Shown here: piece by piece, positions 41,442-50,472 of the stretch | How positions within the stretch are numbered: position 1 is the first letter of the stretch | How the letters are laid out: each line of letters opens with the position of its first letter | Assembly (NCBI GenBank): GCA_963729795.1 | Contig: CAVSPC010000058.1 | Span: 1 to 64,000, forward strand | Direction of reading: 5' to 3' | From: CAWBBA01 sp963729795 | Lineage (GTDB): Bacteria > Desulfobacterota > Desulfomonilia > Desulfomonilales > Desulfomonilaceae | Length of the DNA stretch: 64,000 bases | Notes under the pieces: generated by a model | What the model saw: only the letters and a program-made list of their open reading frames with translations | Told to the model about the DNA's origin: nothing | The model's database searches: none | Position numbers and translations under genes: made by a program

Positions 41442-41651
41442 ATGGCAGATGCGAAATGGACCTTTGAAAGGGTTCATAGCGAAATCAACGAAGCGCGTAC
41501 CAAGATGTTCGTCGTCTTCAAGGTCCTTGAAACCGGCAATTTGAAGTTTTCCGATCACCCGGAGTGGGCATTGGTAGTCAATCCTCTCCTGAAGGAAATA
41601 TCAGATTTTTCCGCCAAGATTGGAGAGTTGGTAGGAAAAGAGATGGCCTAG
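41442..41651 (+). CDS. Small unrecognised cytoplasmic protein
   Basis: The 69-residue protein is helical: MADAKWTFERVHSEINEART, then a central KFSDHPEWALVVNPLL. There is no signal peptide and no cysteines. GGAGG lies about 4 bases upstream of this ATG, which supports it over a start at 41430. It stands alone, followed by a strong hairpin. Confidence 0.55.
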   Translation: MADAKWTFERVHSEINEARTKMFVVFKVLETGNLKFSDHPEWALVVNPLLKEISDFSAKIGELVGKEMA

Positions 41652-41723
41652 CTTGAACAAACAGCGGGAAGAATTGTCGCTGGTTCGATTATTCAAGCCA
41701 CGATAAAGGGGTTGAAAAGAAAT

Positions 41724-41758
41724 GGGGTGGGAACCCGATAGCGTCGAGTTCCCACCCC
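41724..41758. terminator. 11-bp stem-loop terminator
   Basis: GGGGTGGGAAC (41724-41734) pairs perfectly with GTTCCCACCCC (41748-41758) around a 13-base loop. A T-rich tail is present on the leftward side (ATTTCTTTT), while the rightward side lacks one. It may end the small rightward gene, or the leftward 41954-42931 gene, or both. Confidence 0.65.
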
Positions 41759-41953
41759 GTCGTGAAGATGCAGGCCCGCGGGGAGTTTTTTAGCAGCCAA
41801 GATAAGCGGCAGTTCCTCAGTTATGGGCGGCAAAGGATTATCACTGCAAGCTGCTATGTGACATTTCTCGTAAGTTCCGTTACCGAGAGATTACTCGCAT
41901 CAGTGAATGCACACTATAACAGAATCTTCTTGATTCTCTCCGTATCCAGCCGC

Positions 41954-42931
41954 TTAGTTGGTCTTACCCCACTGGAACTTCTTTCCAGGTGCCGTGGATT
42001 CCGCTTGGGCCTGCGGTCTGGACGTTGATTGGGCTTCGAGGAGCGGGCCCTGAGAAGAACCTGGTTCAGCGTTAACGGCCGTGGGCTTGTCCTGTTTTCC
42101 CCATTTGATGTTTGACGGGGAATTCCTTCTTTCTTCTTTACCCCACTTCACGTGACGATCAGCAGGTGGCGGCGGAGTACGTGTGGCCGATTGACGGACT
42201 ATATTTCGGCGCGTTCCGCGAGGGGTCTGCACCGCTGGAGCGCTCGCAGAGGTCCTTGATTGTCGGACCACCGGATGAGCAGTAGGTGGAGCAGTCGGCT
42301 GAGCCGGTGGTTGAATCCCGGTAGTCTGCACTTCACTTGCCGCCGATTCTCGGCCGTCCCAGTAGACCTCGCTGCGGGTCCCCTGTTCCACGTGATCCGA
42401 TATGGAGGTGGTTCTTTGCCTGTTCTGGTTGACGGCTGAGGTGGTGTAAGAGGCCTGAGGCTGAGCTGGGCGAGTCGCAGCCGCTCGGCTTCGGTGGCGT
42501 GTCGCTCGCCGTGTAGCGGCGCGGCCAGGGGCTGCAGACCCTCGGCCATATCCCAAATACTGTCCGTACTGATCAGTGGGATAACTGCTATAATCCGGAT
42601 AGTTCTGGTAACCGGCGTACGCCTGAGGGGAATACTGCTGCCCGTACTGTTGTCCGTAACTTTGTGGGGCCTGCTGCCCGTACTGTTGTCCGTAACTTTG
42701 GGGAGCCTGCTGCCCGTACTGTTGTCCGTAACTTTGTGGGGCCTGCTGCCCGTATCCTTGAGGGTTCGCAGACTGACCGTAACCGGCCTGCGCTCCGAGG
42801 TAGTCGCCATAGGATCCGTATGCCTGGTATTGGCCCGAGTTTCCGTACCCATAATAGCTCTGCCCGAAAGCCACTCCTCCCATGACAAGGAAAGCCACTG
42901 ATATTGCAAGTGTAGCCGACAACCCTTTCAT
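41954..42931 (-). CDS. Secreted low-complexity YGQQ-rich protein with C-terminal WGK motifs
   Basis: The 325-residue protein has a signal peptide (residues 1-23, cleaving after AFG). Residues 24-135 are rich in Tyr, Gly, Gln and Ser, including tandem 12-residue repeats of QQAPQSYGQQYG. An Arg/Ala-rich stretch follows (130-160). The long disordered Thr/Ser/Pro/Gln region to 280 ends in three copies of a WGK motif: HVKWGKEE, NIKWGKQD and KFQWGKTN. The Tyr/Gln repeats resemble aggregation-prone or phase-separating domains of FUS-like proteins. A surface or matrix role is possible. I do not recognise the family. Confidence 0.75.
   Translation of the reverse strand: MKGLSATLAISVAFLVMGGVAFGQSYYGYGNSGQYQAYGSYGDYLGAQAGYGQSANPQGYGQQAPQSYGQQYGQQAPQSYGQQYGQQAPQSYGQQYGQQYSPQAYAGYQNYPDYSSYPTDQYGQYLGYGRGSAAPGRAATRRATRHRSRAAATRPAQPQASYTTSAVNQNRQRTTSISDHVEQGTRSEVYWDGRESAASEVQTTGIQPPAQPTAPPTAHPVVRQSRTSASAPAVQTPRGTRRNIVRQSATRTPPPPADRHVKWGKEERRNSPSNIKWGKQDKPTAVNAEPGSSQGPLLEAQSTSRPQAQAESTAPGKKFQWGKTN
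42635..42756. repeat. 36-bp tandem repeat within the YGQQ gene
   Basis: Copies of a 36-base unit begin at 42635, 42671, 42707 and 42743 (last one partial), with few substitutions. The unit encodes twelve residues on the leftward strand. Length differences between strains would be expected. Confidence 0.85.
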
Positions 42932-43119
42932 AACGTACTCCTTTGCCCACGTTCCGTGGCGCTCGCCGCCGTACCGGACACACTAGTGATTACCGCGTAA
43001 AAATCAAGCACAAAGATTTCAGCTGAAATTTTAGAGAATTCTCTCTAAAAAATCAAGCTACTTTTTTAATCTCTCTAGGAGATTGACTTGGAACCCTGGT
43101 GGAATTAAGGTGAGATTTC

Positions 43120-43923
43120 ATGAAAGCCGCTCATCTTTCAGACCTGCACTTCGGCAAGCTTGTTTCCCGCGAGAAGCTGGACGCCCTGCGAAAAGACTTG
43201 GTTTCTCAGGCGCTGGAGCTGCTTGTTGTCACCGGCGACATTACCGACCGCGGCCGTGTTTCCCAATTTCGATGGGCACAGGGGTTCCTCCGATCAATCG
43301 ATGTGCCATTTATCGTCGTTCCAGGTAACAGGGAAATCAGCTTTTCAGCCGTGTGGGAATGGATGTTGCCCCGTTTCGCGATGAAGCGTCACAGGCATTT
43401 CTTCGGGGCCAGCGACCGGGTGCTTTATTGCTCCGAATCAAATAGGGTGGTGTTCATGGGTCTCAATTCCGTTCATTCTTTTCCTTCCTGGCCCGGTACC
43501 ATCCTACGTGAGACACGTTATTGGCTGAAGCAACAAGCTTCAAGTTTCGATAATTATCTCAAGGTCCTGTTTTTGCATCATCCCGTTCTCCCAGTAATTC
43601 GCGGCTCATCATTCTGGGCACATTCCCTTTCCGACGCCGGTGAAATCCTCAATATATGTACGCAAGCCGGGATAACTCTCATACTGCAAGGGCATAAGCA
43701 CCGTTCTGCCGTTATGGAGATAAATTTCCCCGAGCGCGAGTCCAAGGTAGTTGTGTCATCATGCGGTGCGCCTTTGATGTCGCGCTGGGACAGCGTTTAC
43801 CACATTATTGATGTGTCGCATTCCTCAATTGTTATACGTCCAAGGGAGTTTTCCTCGGGAGCGTTTGTCGAGAAAGGGGCTTATGAATTCTTTCCCAATG
43901 GAAATGTGCCTTGCCGACCTTAG
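43120..43923 (+). CDS. Calcineurin-like metallophosphoesterase
   Basis: The 267-residue protein shows the five metal-binding motifs: SDLHFGK (motif I), VTGDITDRG (II), VPGNREISF (III), LHHP (IV) and QGHKH (V). Motif III normally reads GNH(D/E). Here it is GNRE, so the usual His is replaced by Arg. It is close to the CpdA/Rv0805-type phosphodiesterases that hydrolyse cyclic nucleotides or other phosphoesters, but the substrate is unknown. The start at 43120 gives the family N-terminus directly. The gene stands between two leftward genes. Confidence 0.8.
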   Translation: MKAAHLSDLHFGKLVSREKLDALRKDLVSQALELLVVTGDITDRGRVSQFRWAQGFLRSIDVPFIVVPGNREISFSAVWEWMLPRFAMKRHRHFFGASDRVLYCSESNRVVFMGLNSVHSFPSWPGTILRETRYWLKQQASSFDNYLKVLFLHHPVLPVIRGSSFWAHSLSDAGEILNICTQAGITLILQGHKHRSAVMEINFPERESKVVVSSCGAPLMSRWDSVYHIIDVSHSSIVIRPREFSSGAFVEKGAYEFFPNGNVPCRP

Positions 43924-43947
43924 GAAGGTAGAGGGAGTTGGCCTTTC

Positions 43948-44685
43948 TTATTTGCCAAGGCGGGAAAGGTCAGAGGGCTCATTGCCGACGTTGCTTTCAG
44001 CCGTTGCTATAATCGAGCTTCTTTTCTCCTCGGCATCGGACCGTCTAATGTACAGGGGCGTCAACGTGTGAAGATCGTCCGTGTCGCCCCGCATAATGCG
44101 TTCGTAGGCGAGTAGAGCACAAACGCCGGCAGATGGAACGCTCACAGGGCTCTTGGTCAAGTTTGAATTCGATGCCACTAGATGATCCAGCACTGAGTCT
44201 CCGCAAATTAGAAGCCGGCTAGAGACTTCCTCTGCATATCGCAAGAATTCCTCCGCCTTGATGAGCATCGGTCCGGAAACGAGGGTCAGATTTCCTCCGG
44301 ATTTCCTGTAAAAGGCCGTATAGATCTCGCTGCGTCGCGCGTCGATTATAGGCGCGCCCCATTCGCCGTCTCGCAGGGCCTGCCATGCTAGAATATCGAG
44401 GCTGGAAATGCCAGATATCGGCCTTCCCAGGACAAGGGCCATTCCCTTGATAGTCGCAAGGCCTATGCGCACCCCTGAAAAAGACCCCGGCCCAAGAGCT
44501 ACACCAAACCCATCGATAGACATCACGTTTAGACGCAGTTCCGCAGTCAGGTCCTTGATCACGCAAGCCAGATTCTCAAGATGTTTACGCGCGGGCGGAA
44601 GAACGACTTCCCCACGGACCAGGGCGTTCTCGGTGACGGCCACACTTAAATACGCGCTTGTGGAATGAACGCCAAGGATTATCAC
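43948..44685 (-). CDS. tsaB: tRNA t6A modification protein TsaB
   Basis: The 245-residue protein has typical segments: ILGVHSTSAYLSVAV at the N-terminus, GPGSFSGVRIGLATIKGMAL in the middle, and IDARRSEIYTAFY. TsaB partners with TsaD and TsaE in forming N6-threonylcarbamoyladenosine at tRNA position 37. The start overlaps the end of rseP by four bases, so the two are co-translated. This neighbourhood is common in deltaproteobacteria. Confidence 0.9.
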   Translation of the reverse strand: MIILGVHSTSAYLSVAVTENALVRGEVVLPPARKHLENLACVIKDLTAELRLNVMSIDGFGVALGPGSFSGVRIGLATIKGMALVLGRPISGISSLDILAWQALRDGEWGAPIIDARRSEIYTAFYRKSGGNLTLVSGPMLIKAEEFLRYAEEVSSRLLICGDSVLDHLVASNSNLTKSPVSVPSAGVCALLAYERIMRGDTDDLHTLTPLYIRRSDAEEKRSSIIATAESNVGNEPSDLSRLGK

Positions 44686-45788
44686 GGGCCGAGAGACCAG
44701 CCTTTGGTGATAATCCTACTGATATCGTTGTAGAAAACCAGCGCTATCAGAAATACAATGAACAAGAGCCCGAACTGCACTGCGAACTCTTTTACTTTCC
44801 CGCTCACGGGGCGACGAGTAACTGCTTCGATCAGGAAGAACAGAAGGTGGCCTCCGTCGAGAATCGGCACCGGGAGGAGGTTTATAATAGCGAGGTTTAT
44901 GCTGACGTAGCTCATGAGAAAGATAAAGTTGAACACGCCTGCCTTCAGGCTTTCGCCAGAAGCCTGGACGATGGTAATCGGGCCGCTCAGTGCTTTGGGG
45001 CTGATTTCCATCCTTACCAGCTTTACCAGAGTCACAACAACCAATTTGGTCAGTGTCCATGAAAACCGCACTCCCTCGTGCAAAGCGGCCACGAAACCGA
45101 GCTTCACACTTTTCCCCGAGGGAGCCACACCTATGCGACCCATGGGTTCCCCAAACATATTCTTCTGGTCGGCGATTTTAGGGGTCACTGACAGGTCTAT
45201 CCGGCTGCCGTGTCTCTCGACGGTCACAGTAAGCCTCTTATCGGCGCTCTTCTCGATGGTTGTCCGCATATCGTCCCAGCGCCAAATAGGCTTACCATTA
45301 ATCGCGACCACTTTGTCGTCAGGCTTGAACCCCGCCTCCATAGCGGGAGTCCCGGGGAAGACCTTGCCAATCTGGCTGACAAGTACGGGCCAGCCCGCCA
45401 CATAGGCTGCGCAAATTAATACGACGGCCATCACATAATTGGAGAGGGGGCCGGCCAGTATTACGGCCATACGCGCGGGCAACGATTTACTGGTAAATGC
45501 CCTGGGGAGTTCTTCGGGCGGAACCTTCTCGTCGGACTCCGGATCTTCTCCCAGCATCTTGACGTATCCGCCCAATGGTATCCAGCTAAGGATATATTCA
45601 GTCTCACCCCATTTTCTGGACACCAAGGCGGGAGGAAATCCGAGAGAAAACTTGAGAACTTTAACGCCTACGAGTTTGGCAACTATGAAGTGACCGAATT
45701 CGTGCACGAAAATCAGCACACCCAGCAGGACGAGAAACCCTACCACATAATCCAATATGTCAGCCCCCAATGGAGGAATTAAAGCCAT
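44682..45788 (-). CDS. rseP: Site-2 membrane metalloprotease RseP
   Basis: The 368-residue protein has the zinc-binding HEFGHF in the first span (about residue 29). A PDZ domain lies around residues 125-200 (with GTPAMEAGFKPDDKVVAING), and the second catalytic motif NLLPVPILDGG occurs at about 300. There are four spans. RseP cleaves anti-sigma factors such as RseA and remnant signal peptides inside the membrane. It is first of a leftward pair with tsaB and diverges from nadD. Confidence 0.9.
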   Translation of the reverse strand: MALIPPLGADILDYVVGFLVLLGVLIFVHEFGHFIVAKLVGVKVLKFSLGFPPALVSRKWGETEYILSWIPLGGYVKMLGEDPESDEKVPPEELPRAFTSKSLPARMAVILAGPLSNYVMAVVLICAAYVAGWPVLVSQIGKVFPGTPAMEAGFKPDDKVVAINGKPIWRWDDMRTTIEKSADKRLTVTVERHGSRIDLSVTPKIADQKNMFGEPMGRIGVAPSGKSVKLGFVAALHEGVRFSWTLTKLVVVTLVKLVRMEISPKALSGPITIVQASGESLKAGVFNFIFLMSYVSINLAIINLLPVPILDGGHLLFFLIEAVTRRPVSGKVKEFAVQFGLLFIVFLIALVFYNDISRIITKGWSLGP

Positions 45789-45882
45789 CTATGACTCCTT
45801 GCGACAATTCTTCTTTCAAAATGTTCGAATTAAATATAGAATCTTTCCCGGCAAAAACAAGCCCTTTGTTCAAAAGGCCGGC

Positions 45883-46521
45883 ATGGTGAAAGTTGGAATC
45901 TTTGGTGGGACCTTTAACCCGCCGCATGTGGGGCATCTTCGTCTGGCGGAAGAGGTCGCGTCCTTCCACGGATTGTCTCGTATAGTGTTCATCCCGTGCT
46001 TTATACCGCCTCACAAGCGCTCTCAAGGAACAGCCCGGCCGGAGGAACGTCTGGAGATGATCCGCAGGTCTTGCGCGGATAATCCGGTCTTCGAAGTTTC
46101 AGACATGGAGATCTCCTTTCAGGGGCTCTCTTACACTGTAAACACGCTTGACGTCTTTGCAAAAAAGCGGGATCTTGAGCCGCACTTCATCCTCGGTACA
46201 GATTCCCTCAGGGAAATACATACATGGAAGGATTACGAGAGATTGTTCTCTCTGGCGCACTTCATTGTGGTCCGAAGGCCTGGGGGGGATTTTCAGAGCG
46301 CCTGGGCACAGGTTCCTGATATCCTTCGAAAGGGATTTCGAGATCGCGGAGATCATTTGCTCCATTCAAGCTCCAAGCGACTCATCCCCTCCAACGTGGA
46401 AGGGCTCAACGTTTCCTCGACAATGATTCGGAGCCTCGTTGGGGCAGGCCGAAGCATTCGATACCTTGTTACGGAGTCGGTTCGTCAGTATATTATGGAA
46501 CGGAACCTCTACCGGAATTAA
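45883..46521 (+). CDS. nadD: Nicotinate-nucleotide adenylyltransferase
   Basis: The 212-residue protein has the nucleotidyltransferase signature GIFGGTFNPPHVGHLRLA at its start, FIPCFIPPHK, HFILGTDSLREIHTW in the middle, and VSSTMIRSLVGAG near the end. NadD makes deamido-NAD from nicotinate mononucleotide and ATP. The ATG at 45883 is chosen because it begins the conserved domain. The longer frame from 45757 overlaps rseP. rsfS follows after six bases. Confidence 0.9.
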   Translation: MVKVGIFGGTFNPPHVGHLRLAEEVASFHGLSRIVFIPCFIPPHKRSQGTARPEERLEMIRRSCADNPVFEVSDMEISFQGLSYTVNTLDVFAKKRDLEPHFILGTDSLREIHTWKDYERLFSLAHFIVVRRPGGDFQSAWAQVPDILRKGFRDRGDHLLHSSSKRLIPSNVEGLNVSSTMIRSLVGAGRSIRYLVTESVRQYIMERNLYRN

Positions 46522-46527
46522 CTTTGC

Positions 46528-46965
46528 ATGAACAAAGCCTACGCACAGCTCAATTTAAGTTCTAAAGAAAAGGCGGAAACCCTCCTCCGCGCCGCGATGT
46601 CCAAAAAAGCGGCGGACCCTGTAATAATAAGGCTCGACCAACTGACGGTTTTGACAGATTATTTCCTGATCGTTTCTGCCCGTTCGGAAAAGCAGGTAAC
46701 CGCGGTGGCCGAGGCGGTTATGGAAGAGGCCCGCAAACGCAAGATTGTTCGGTATTCCGCGGAGGGAGTTCATCAAGGACATTGGGCCCTGCTGGATTAC
46801 GGAGATGTGATCGTACATGTTTTTCACCAGCCGGTACGGGAGTTCTACGACCTTGAAGGGCTTTGGGTGGAAGCTCCGCGAGAAAGGATTCCCGATGACA
46901 TCCTGGCCGAGATGGAAACCGCTATGGTAGAGTCGGAAGAAGAGGAAGGGTGGTGGGAGCGTTGA
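46528..46965 (+). CDS. rsfS: Ribosomal silencing factor RsfS
   Basis: The 145-residue protein matches RsfS: LRAAMSKKAADPVIIRLDQL, TDYFLIVSARSEKQVTAVAE, and the C-terminal YGDVIVHVFHQPVREFYDLE. RsfS binds ribosomal protein uL14 and blocks subunit joining under starvation. nadD-rsfS adjacency is conserved in many bacteria. Confidence 0.9.
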   Translation: MNKAYAQLNLSSKEKAETLLRAAMSKKAADPVIIRLDQLTVLTDYFLIVSARSEKQVTAVAEAVMEEARKRKIVRYSAEGVHQGHWALLDYGDVIVHVFHQPVREFYDLEGLWVEAPRERIPDDILAEMETAMVESEEEEGWWER

Positions 46966-47082
46966 GCCTCCTGTTCGGCCGGTCTCTCGCATTATACAGC
47001 GGGGTGCATCTAGATTAGCTCTTTTCCACAATTTTGTAGGAGGCGCACCAATTCGATCAGGGCGCGCCGCATATCATGTAGA

Positions 47083-47100
47083 GGCACGGCATGCCGTGCC
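47083..47100. repeat. 18-bp perfect palindrome
   Basis: GGCACGGCATGCCGTGCC is a perfect palindrome in the spacer between rsfS and the leftward zinc-ribbon gene. A further GCGCGAAACGC/GTTTCGGCGC pair follows. It belongs to the REP-like hairpins found throughout the bacterial part. Confidence 0.55.
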
Positions 47101-47143
47101 CGGGCGCGAAACGCAGGTTTCGGCGCGGTTCGTTATAGCGACA

Positions 47144-47440
47144 TCACCGTTTCTTGAAGAGGTCTTCAAGCTTTTGGCGAGCTTGTGCGGCCTTTTCAGC
47201 AGCGCTGGAGGATGCAGCCCCCTCGCGCAACTTAAAATAATCACAAAAATTTCGACGGTCTTTCACTGACACCCTTTCGGCTTCAGGCTCCCTACACTGA
47301 TTGGGAGCTGTTTCGCTGTACTCCGAGCAGTTAAAGCAGCAGTGGACATCGGAACCGCAATTGGCGCACGTGTCGTTTCGGAATACCTTTTCTTCAAATT
47401 CCAACAATTGGCCGCAATGATGGCAGAACCCTTTCCTCAT
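47144..47440 (-). CDS. Small zinc-ribbon protein
   Basis: The 98-residue protein has CHHC near the N-terminus, CANC after VFRNDT, and further pairs CCFNC and C-REPEA: at least two zinc sites. The C-terminal third is Ala/Lys/Gln-rich and helical (AAEKAAQARQKLEDLFKKR). It is common in deltaproteobacteria. The function is unknown, possibly a nucleic-acid or protein adaptor. Confidence 0.65.
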   Translation of the reverse strand: MRKGFCHHCGQLLEFEEKVFRNDTCANCGSDVHCCFNCSEYSETAPNQCREPEAERVSVKDRRNFCDYFKLREGAASSSAAEKAAQARQKLEDLFKKR

Positions 47441-47667
47441 ATTTCACCCCTTGCGCGCTCCCGACTCGCGGGATATGGTATGACGAAACGTTCGCGGGTC
47501 CCAGAGTGTCTTGATGCGCTTACGCTAAGTCCGGCGGAAGAGTATTTGTTTCAGTCTGCACCGCGGGAGCCCGATCGAACTTGCTGGACCATATTACATC
47601 ATAAGAAAATCCATTGAAATCGGCGCGAAACTATCCCTTCCGACTAAGCCAATGAGAGGAATTTCGA

Positions 47668-48087
47668 ATGATAGAACCATTTCTTCTACGTCTTTCCATG
47701 GGAGATGACTTGCTTGATGCCATCACCAGGGCCTTCCGGGACAGATCGGTTCGCAAGGCCGCATTCAACGTAATTGGCGCTGTTTCCCACGCTGTGCTCG
47801 GCTATTATGATCCAAAGATCAGGCAGTATGCGAACAGGGATTTCAGCGGTGATTGGGAGATAGTCTCGTGCATGGGGAATGTTTCGGAAAAAGACGGCGA
47901 GACATTCGTACATGCCCATATTGCTCTCGCAGACGAGGATTACCACTGTGTGGGCGGCCATCTCATGCCGGGAACCGAGATCTTCGCCGCGGAACTCTTT
48001 GCCACTCCCCTTGCTGGAAAGATTCCGGTGCGAGAGTTCGACCAGCCTACCGGCCTCACCCTTTGGTCTGATTTTTCAGACGAATGA
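47668..48087 (+). CDS. PPC/DUF296-domain protein
   Basis: The 139-residue protein has the PPC fold pattern: FLLRLSMGDDLLDAITRAF, a central FNVIGAVSHAVLGYYDP, and the conserved VHAHIALADEDYHCVGGHL, whose His cluster binds metal. PPC domains are found in plant AT-hook proteins and as single-domain bacterial proteins of unclear role. The start is supported by AGAGGAA upstream. Confidence 0.8.
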   Translation: MIEPFLLRLSMGDDLLDAITRAFRDRSVRKAAFNVIGAVSHAVLGYYDPKIRQYANRDFSGDWEIVSCMGNVSEKDGETFVHAHIALADEDYHCVGGHLMPGTEIFAAELFATPLAGKIPVREFDQPTGLTLWSDFSDE

Positions 48088-48196
48088 GAAGACCCCAAGG
48101 AGGAATGTCCGGTCCCTGTTGGTCACCTCATGCCCGCTCTGCCGCAGGTATGGATGCTAAAAGCATTTCCCGTAGATCGACGCATGGGCAGGGAAC

Positions 48197-49135
48197 ATGA
48201 GCATAAATGACCTTATCCTGTTCGCGGTGATATTTGGCTCCGCGGCCGTCGCAATCTTTCTACCCGACGCTGGCCGAGTCTTTCACCCCTATCTTCTCTA
48301 TTTCCTGATGCTTCTGCTGTTTCTTAGTTTTCTCAAAATCGACTTCAATGCCCTGTTGGATACGTCGCCGGACTCGGTTTTGCACCTGGCAACCATAGGC
48401 TTGGTCAAGCTGATATTACTGCCGATAGCACTTTATGAAATAGCTCTGTACGTCATGCCCGATTACGCTTTACCCATACTGCTTCTTTCCGGGATATCCA
48501 CCGGGGTGGTGGCACCTTTCCTGGGGAGTCTCATTGCAGCAGACGTTCCCGCCGTCCTTCGAATGGTAATCGTAACATCGCTCGTGGTACCGCTTTCTTT
48601 GCCTTGCCTAGTGAAGTTTTTTGCGGGAGCGGAATTGTCGATACCTCTGGGCGTAATGATCCGTCTGCTGGCGCTTGTAATCTTTATCCCCATGGGATTA
48701 GTTGTTGTCCTGAGGAAATGCGTCCCGCAGGTCCTCGAAATGATTGCTGAAAAGCAATATCCTTTTTCCGTGCTTCTATTTGCCCTGGTAAATCTGGGGG
48801 TGTTCTCGAAGTACTCTTCCTTCCTGTTCCGTCATCCCGAACAACTGTTGGTTTCGGTGACCGTTGCGTATGGACTTTCGGTAATTTATTATTTGACCGG
48901 CTTTCTTCTTGTCCCTCGAGGACAACCGAGCGAAAGGCTGGCCGCGGCTGTAAGTCTGGCGGTCATGAATAACGTTCTCGTTATTGTGTTTTCGTCCCGA
49001 TTCTTCGGACCGCTCGCTCCTACCTTGGCAGCGATGTATATGTTTCCTTTTTTTACAATGATTGTGCCGGTCAGGCTTATTTCAAACCGTCTTGGCTGGG
49101 CCGCACCCGAAAAAACCGAGAAAGTACGAGGATGA
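48197..49135 (+). CDS. BASS-type sodium/organic anion transporter-like membrane protein
   Basis: The 312-residue protein has about nine or ten hydrophobic spans. Its segments LSGISTGVVAPFLGSLIAAD and SLAVMNNVLVIVFSSRFFG resemble the crossover helices of bile acid:sodium symporter family (BASS) transporters. The length fits. The substrate cannot be predicted. It overlaps apbE by four bases, so the pair is probably co-translated. Confidence 0.7.
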   Translation: MSINDLILFAVIFGSAAVAIFLPDAGRVFHPYLLYFLMLLLFLSFLKIDFNALLDTSPDSVLHLATIGLVKLILLPIALYEIALYVMPDYALPILLLSGISTGVVAPFLGSLIAADVPAVLRMVIVTSLVVPLSLPCLVKFFAGAELSIPLGVMIRLLALVIFIPMGLVVVLRKCVPQVLEMIAEKQYPFSVLLFALVNLGVFSKYSSFLFRHPEQLLVSVTVAYGLSVIYYLTGFLLVPRGQPSERLAAAVSLAVMNNVLVIVFSSRFFGPLAPTLAAMYMFPFFTMIVPVRLISNRLGWAAPEKTEKVRG

Positions 49136-50136
49136 CATTTTCTAGATTTCTAAGCCTGCTAGCTATAGCGATTACACTTCTGATTGCATCTTGCAGCACC
49201 AAAGAGTCGGCCCCATTGTACAAGTCCAGCCGTCTCCTCATGGGCACGCTTGTCGAAATTACGATCCCCGGCTCGGGAGAACGCCCTAAAGCTGCGGCGG
49301 ATGCTATCTTTTCGGAACTCAAACGAGTAGAAGATCTCGCGTCGTTCCACGAGCCCTCGGCATTAACCAAAATAAACGATCAATCAGGTGCCGGGCAGAT
49401 TATAGCGGATCCGGAGTTGCTTGCACTCATTAGTGAAAGCTTGCGATTCGCGAAGGAAACTCACGGAGCCTTTGATCCTACGATAGGACCCGTGACACGG
49501 CTGTGGAATTTCAGCGGCGGAGATCCAAGACTCCCTTCCAAATCTGAAATCGCCGCGGCTTTGGCTAAGGTCGGCTGGCAGCGCGTAAAAATAGATACAG
49601 AGGCCGGCACCGTCGTTCTGCCGGAGCGAGGCATGGCCTTGGACTTGGGGGGCATCGCCAAAGGATACGCTTTGGATCGTGCAGCCCACGTTATCAAGAA
49701 GCGCGGGATTCCCGCAGCTTTGGTAAACGCTGGTGGCGACGTGCTCGTTGTGGGTGAAAGAGCGCCCGGCAAGCCGTGGAGGATCGGGGTGCAGGACCCG
49801 CGAAATGAACGGGAGATCATCGCCGTAGCGGACCTCAAAGACTGCGTAGTTCAGACCTCCGGAGACTACGAGCGATGCTTCATTCGAAATGGAAAACGCT
49901 ATCACCACATAATCGACTCGGCCACAGGCTATCCAGCGGATGGGGTGGAGTCAGTTACCATAGTGGCTCCAACAGGGATGACAACGGTGACGGCAGGCAT
50001 TTTCGTCCTCGGCACTGAGAAAGGACTGAAATACATTGAGTCAATCCCACATGTGGAGGGATTTTTGATCGATTCCGAGGGACGAATCCATAAGTCCGCA
50101 GGCGCGGTGTCCATTTTTCATTTCAAACAAAAATAG
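49132..50136 (+). CDS. apbE: FAD:protein FMN transferase, lipoprotein
   Basis: The 334-residue protein has a lipoprotein signal (residues 1-19, lipobox LIASC). Typical ApbE motifs: LLMGTLVEITIPGSG, GAFDPTIGPVTRLWNF, LDLGGIAKGYALDRA, ALVNAGGDVLVVG, and HHIIDSATGYPADG with the metal-binding residues. ApbE attaches FMN covalently to a threonine of flavoproteins such as Rnf/Nqr subunits on the outer face of the membrane. The flavinylated target is not visible here. Confidence 0.9.
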   Translation: MTFSRFLSLLAIAITLLIASCSTKESAPLYKSSRLLMGTLVEITIPGSGERPKAAADAIFSELKRVEDLASFHEPSALTKINDQSGAGQIIADPELLALISESLRFAKETHGAFDPTIGPVTRLWNFSGGDPRLPSKSEIAAALAKVGWQRVKIDTEAGTVVLPERGMALDLGGIAKGYALDRAAHVIKKRGIPAALVNAGGDVLVVGERAPGKPWRIGVQDPRNEREIIAVADLKDCVVQTSGDYERCFIRNGKRYHHIIDSATGYPADGVESVTIVAPTGMTTVTAGIFVLGTEKGLKYIESIPHVEGFLIDSEGRIHKSAGAVSIFHFKQK

Positions 50137-50235
50137 GGAGTTGGAGGCTCGGGCGTGGACGAAATGTTTTTTGCCTTGATCGCGGTTTGCGAACAAGGTA
50201 AAATGCGTTTACTTCAGATTTTGATGTGTGGCAGT

Positions 50236-50472
50236 ATGACACGTTTTTGGAGGCATGTGATTCTAGGGCTGATGATTGCCGCTGCATTGGTTGCGGGCGG
50301 CTGTATGAGCTGTTTGCCTCAATATGTGGCTCCACCGTCGGGGCCTGTGTCGACGTGTTACCCCACCGGCCATGACCCATACATTCCCATGGATCACAAC
50401 CCATCCGCCTTTAACCCTTGGGACCTCATGAGTTCCCTGGCGTCACCCTTTCTCTACGGCCCCCCGCGGTAA
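50236..50472 (+). CDS. Small lipoprotein of unknown function
   Basis: The 78-residue protein has a basic N-terminus (MTRFWRHV), a hydrophobic span and lipobox LVAGGC. The mature part is Pro/Asn/His-rich (PTGHDPYIPMDHNPSAFNP) and likely disordered. The ATG at 50236 is preferred to the longer GTG frame at 50155. It lies in a cluster of small exported proteins. Confidence 0.6.
   Translation: MTRFWRHVILGLMIAAALVAGGCMSCLPQYVAPPSGPVSTCYPTGHDPYIPMDHNPSAFNPWDLMSSLASPFLYGPPR

Noticed and set aside
42635..42756. 36-bp direct repeats as a CRISPR array
   Set aside because: The repeats are contiguous with no spacers and lie in frame within a protein-coding gene.
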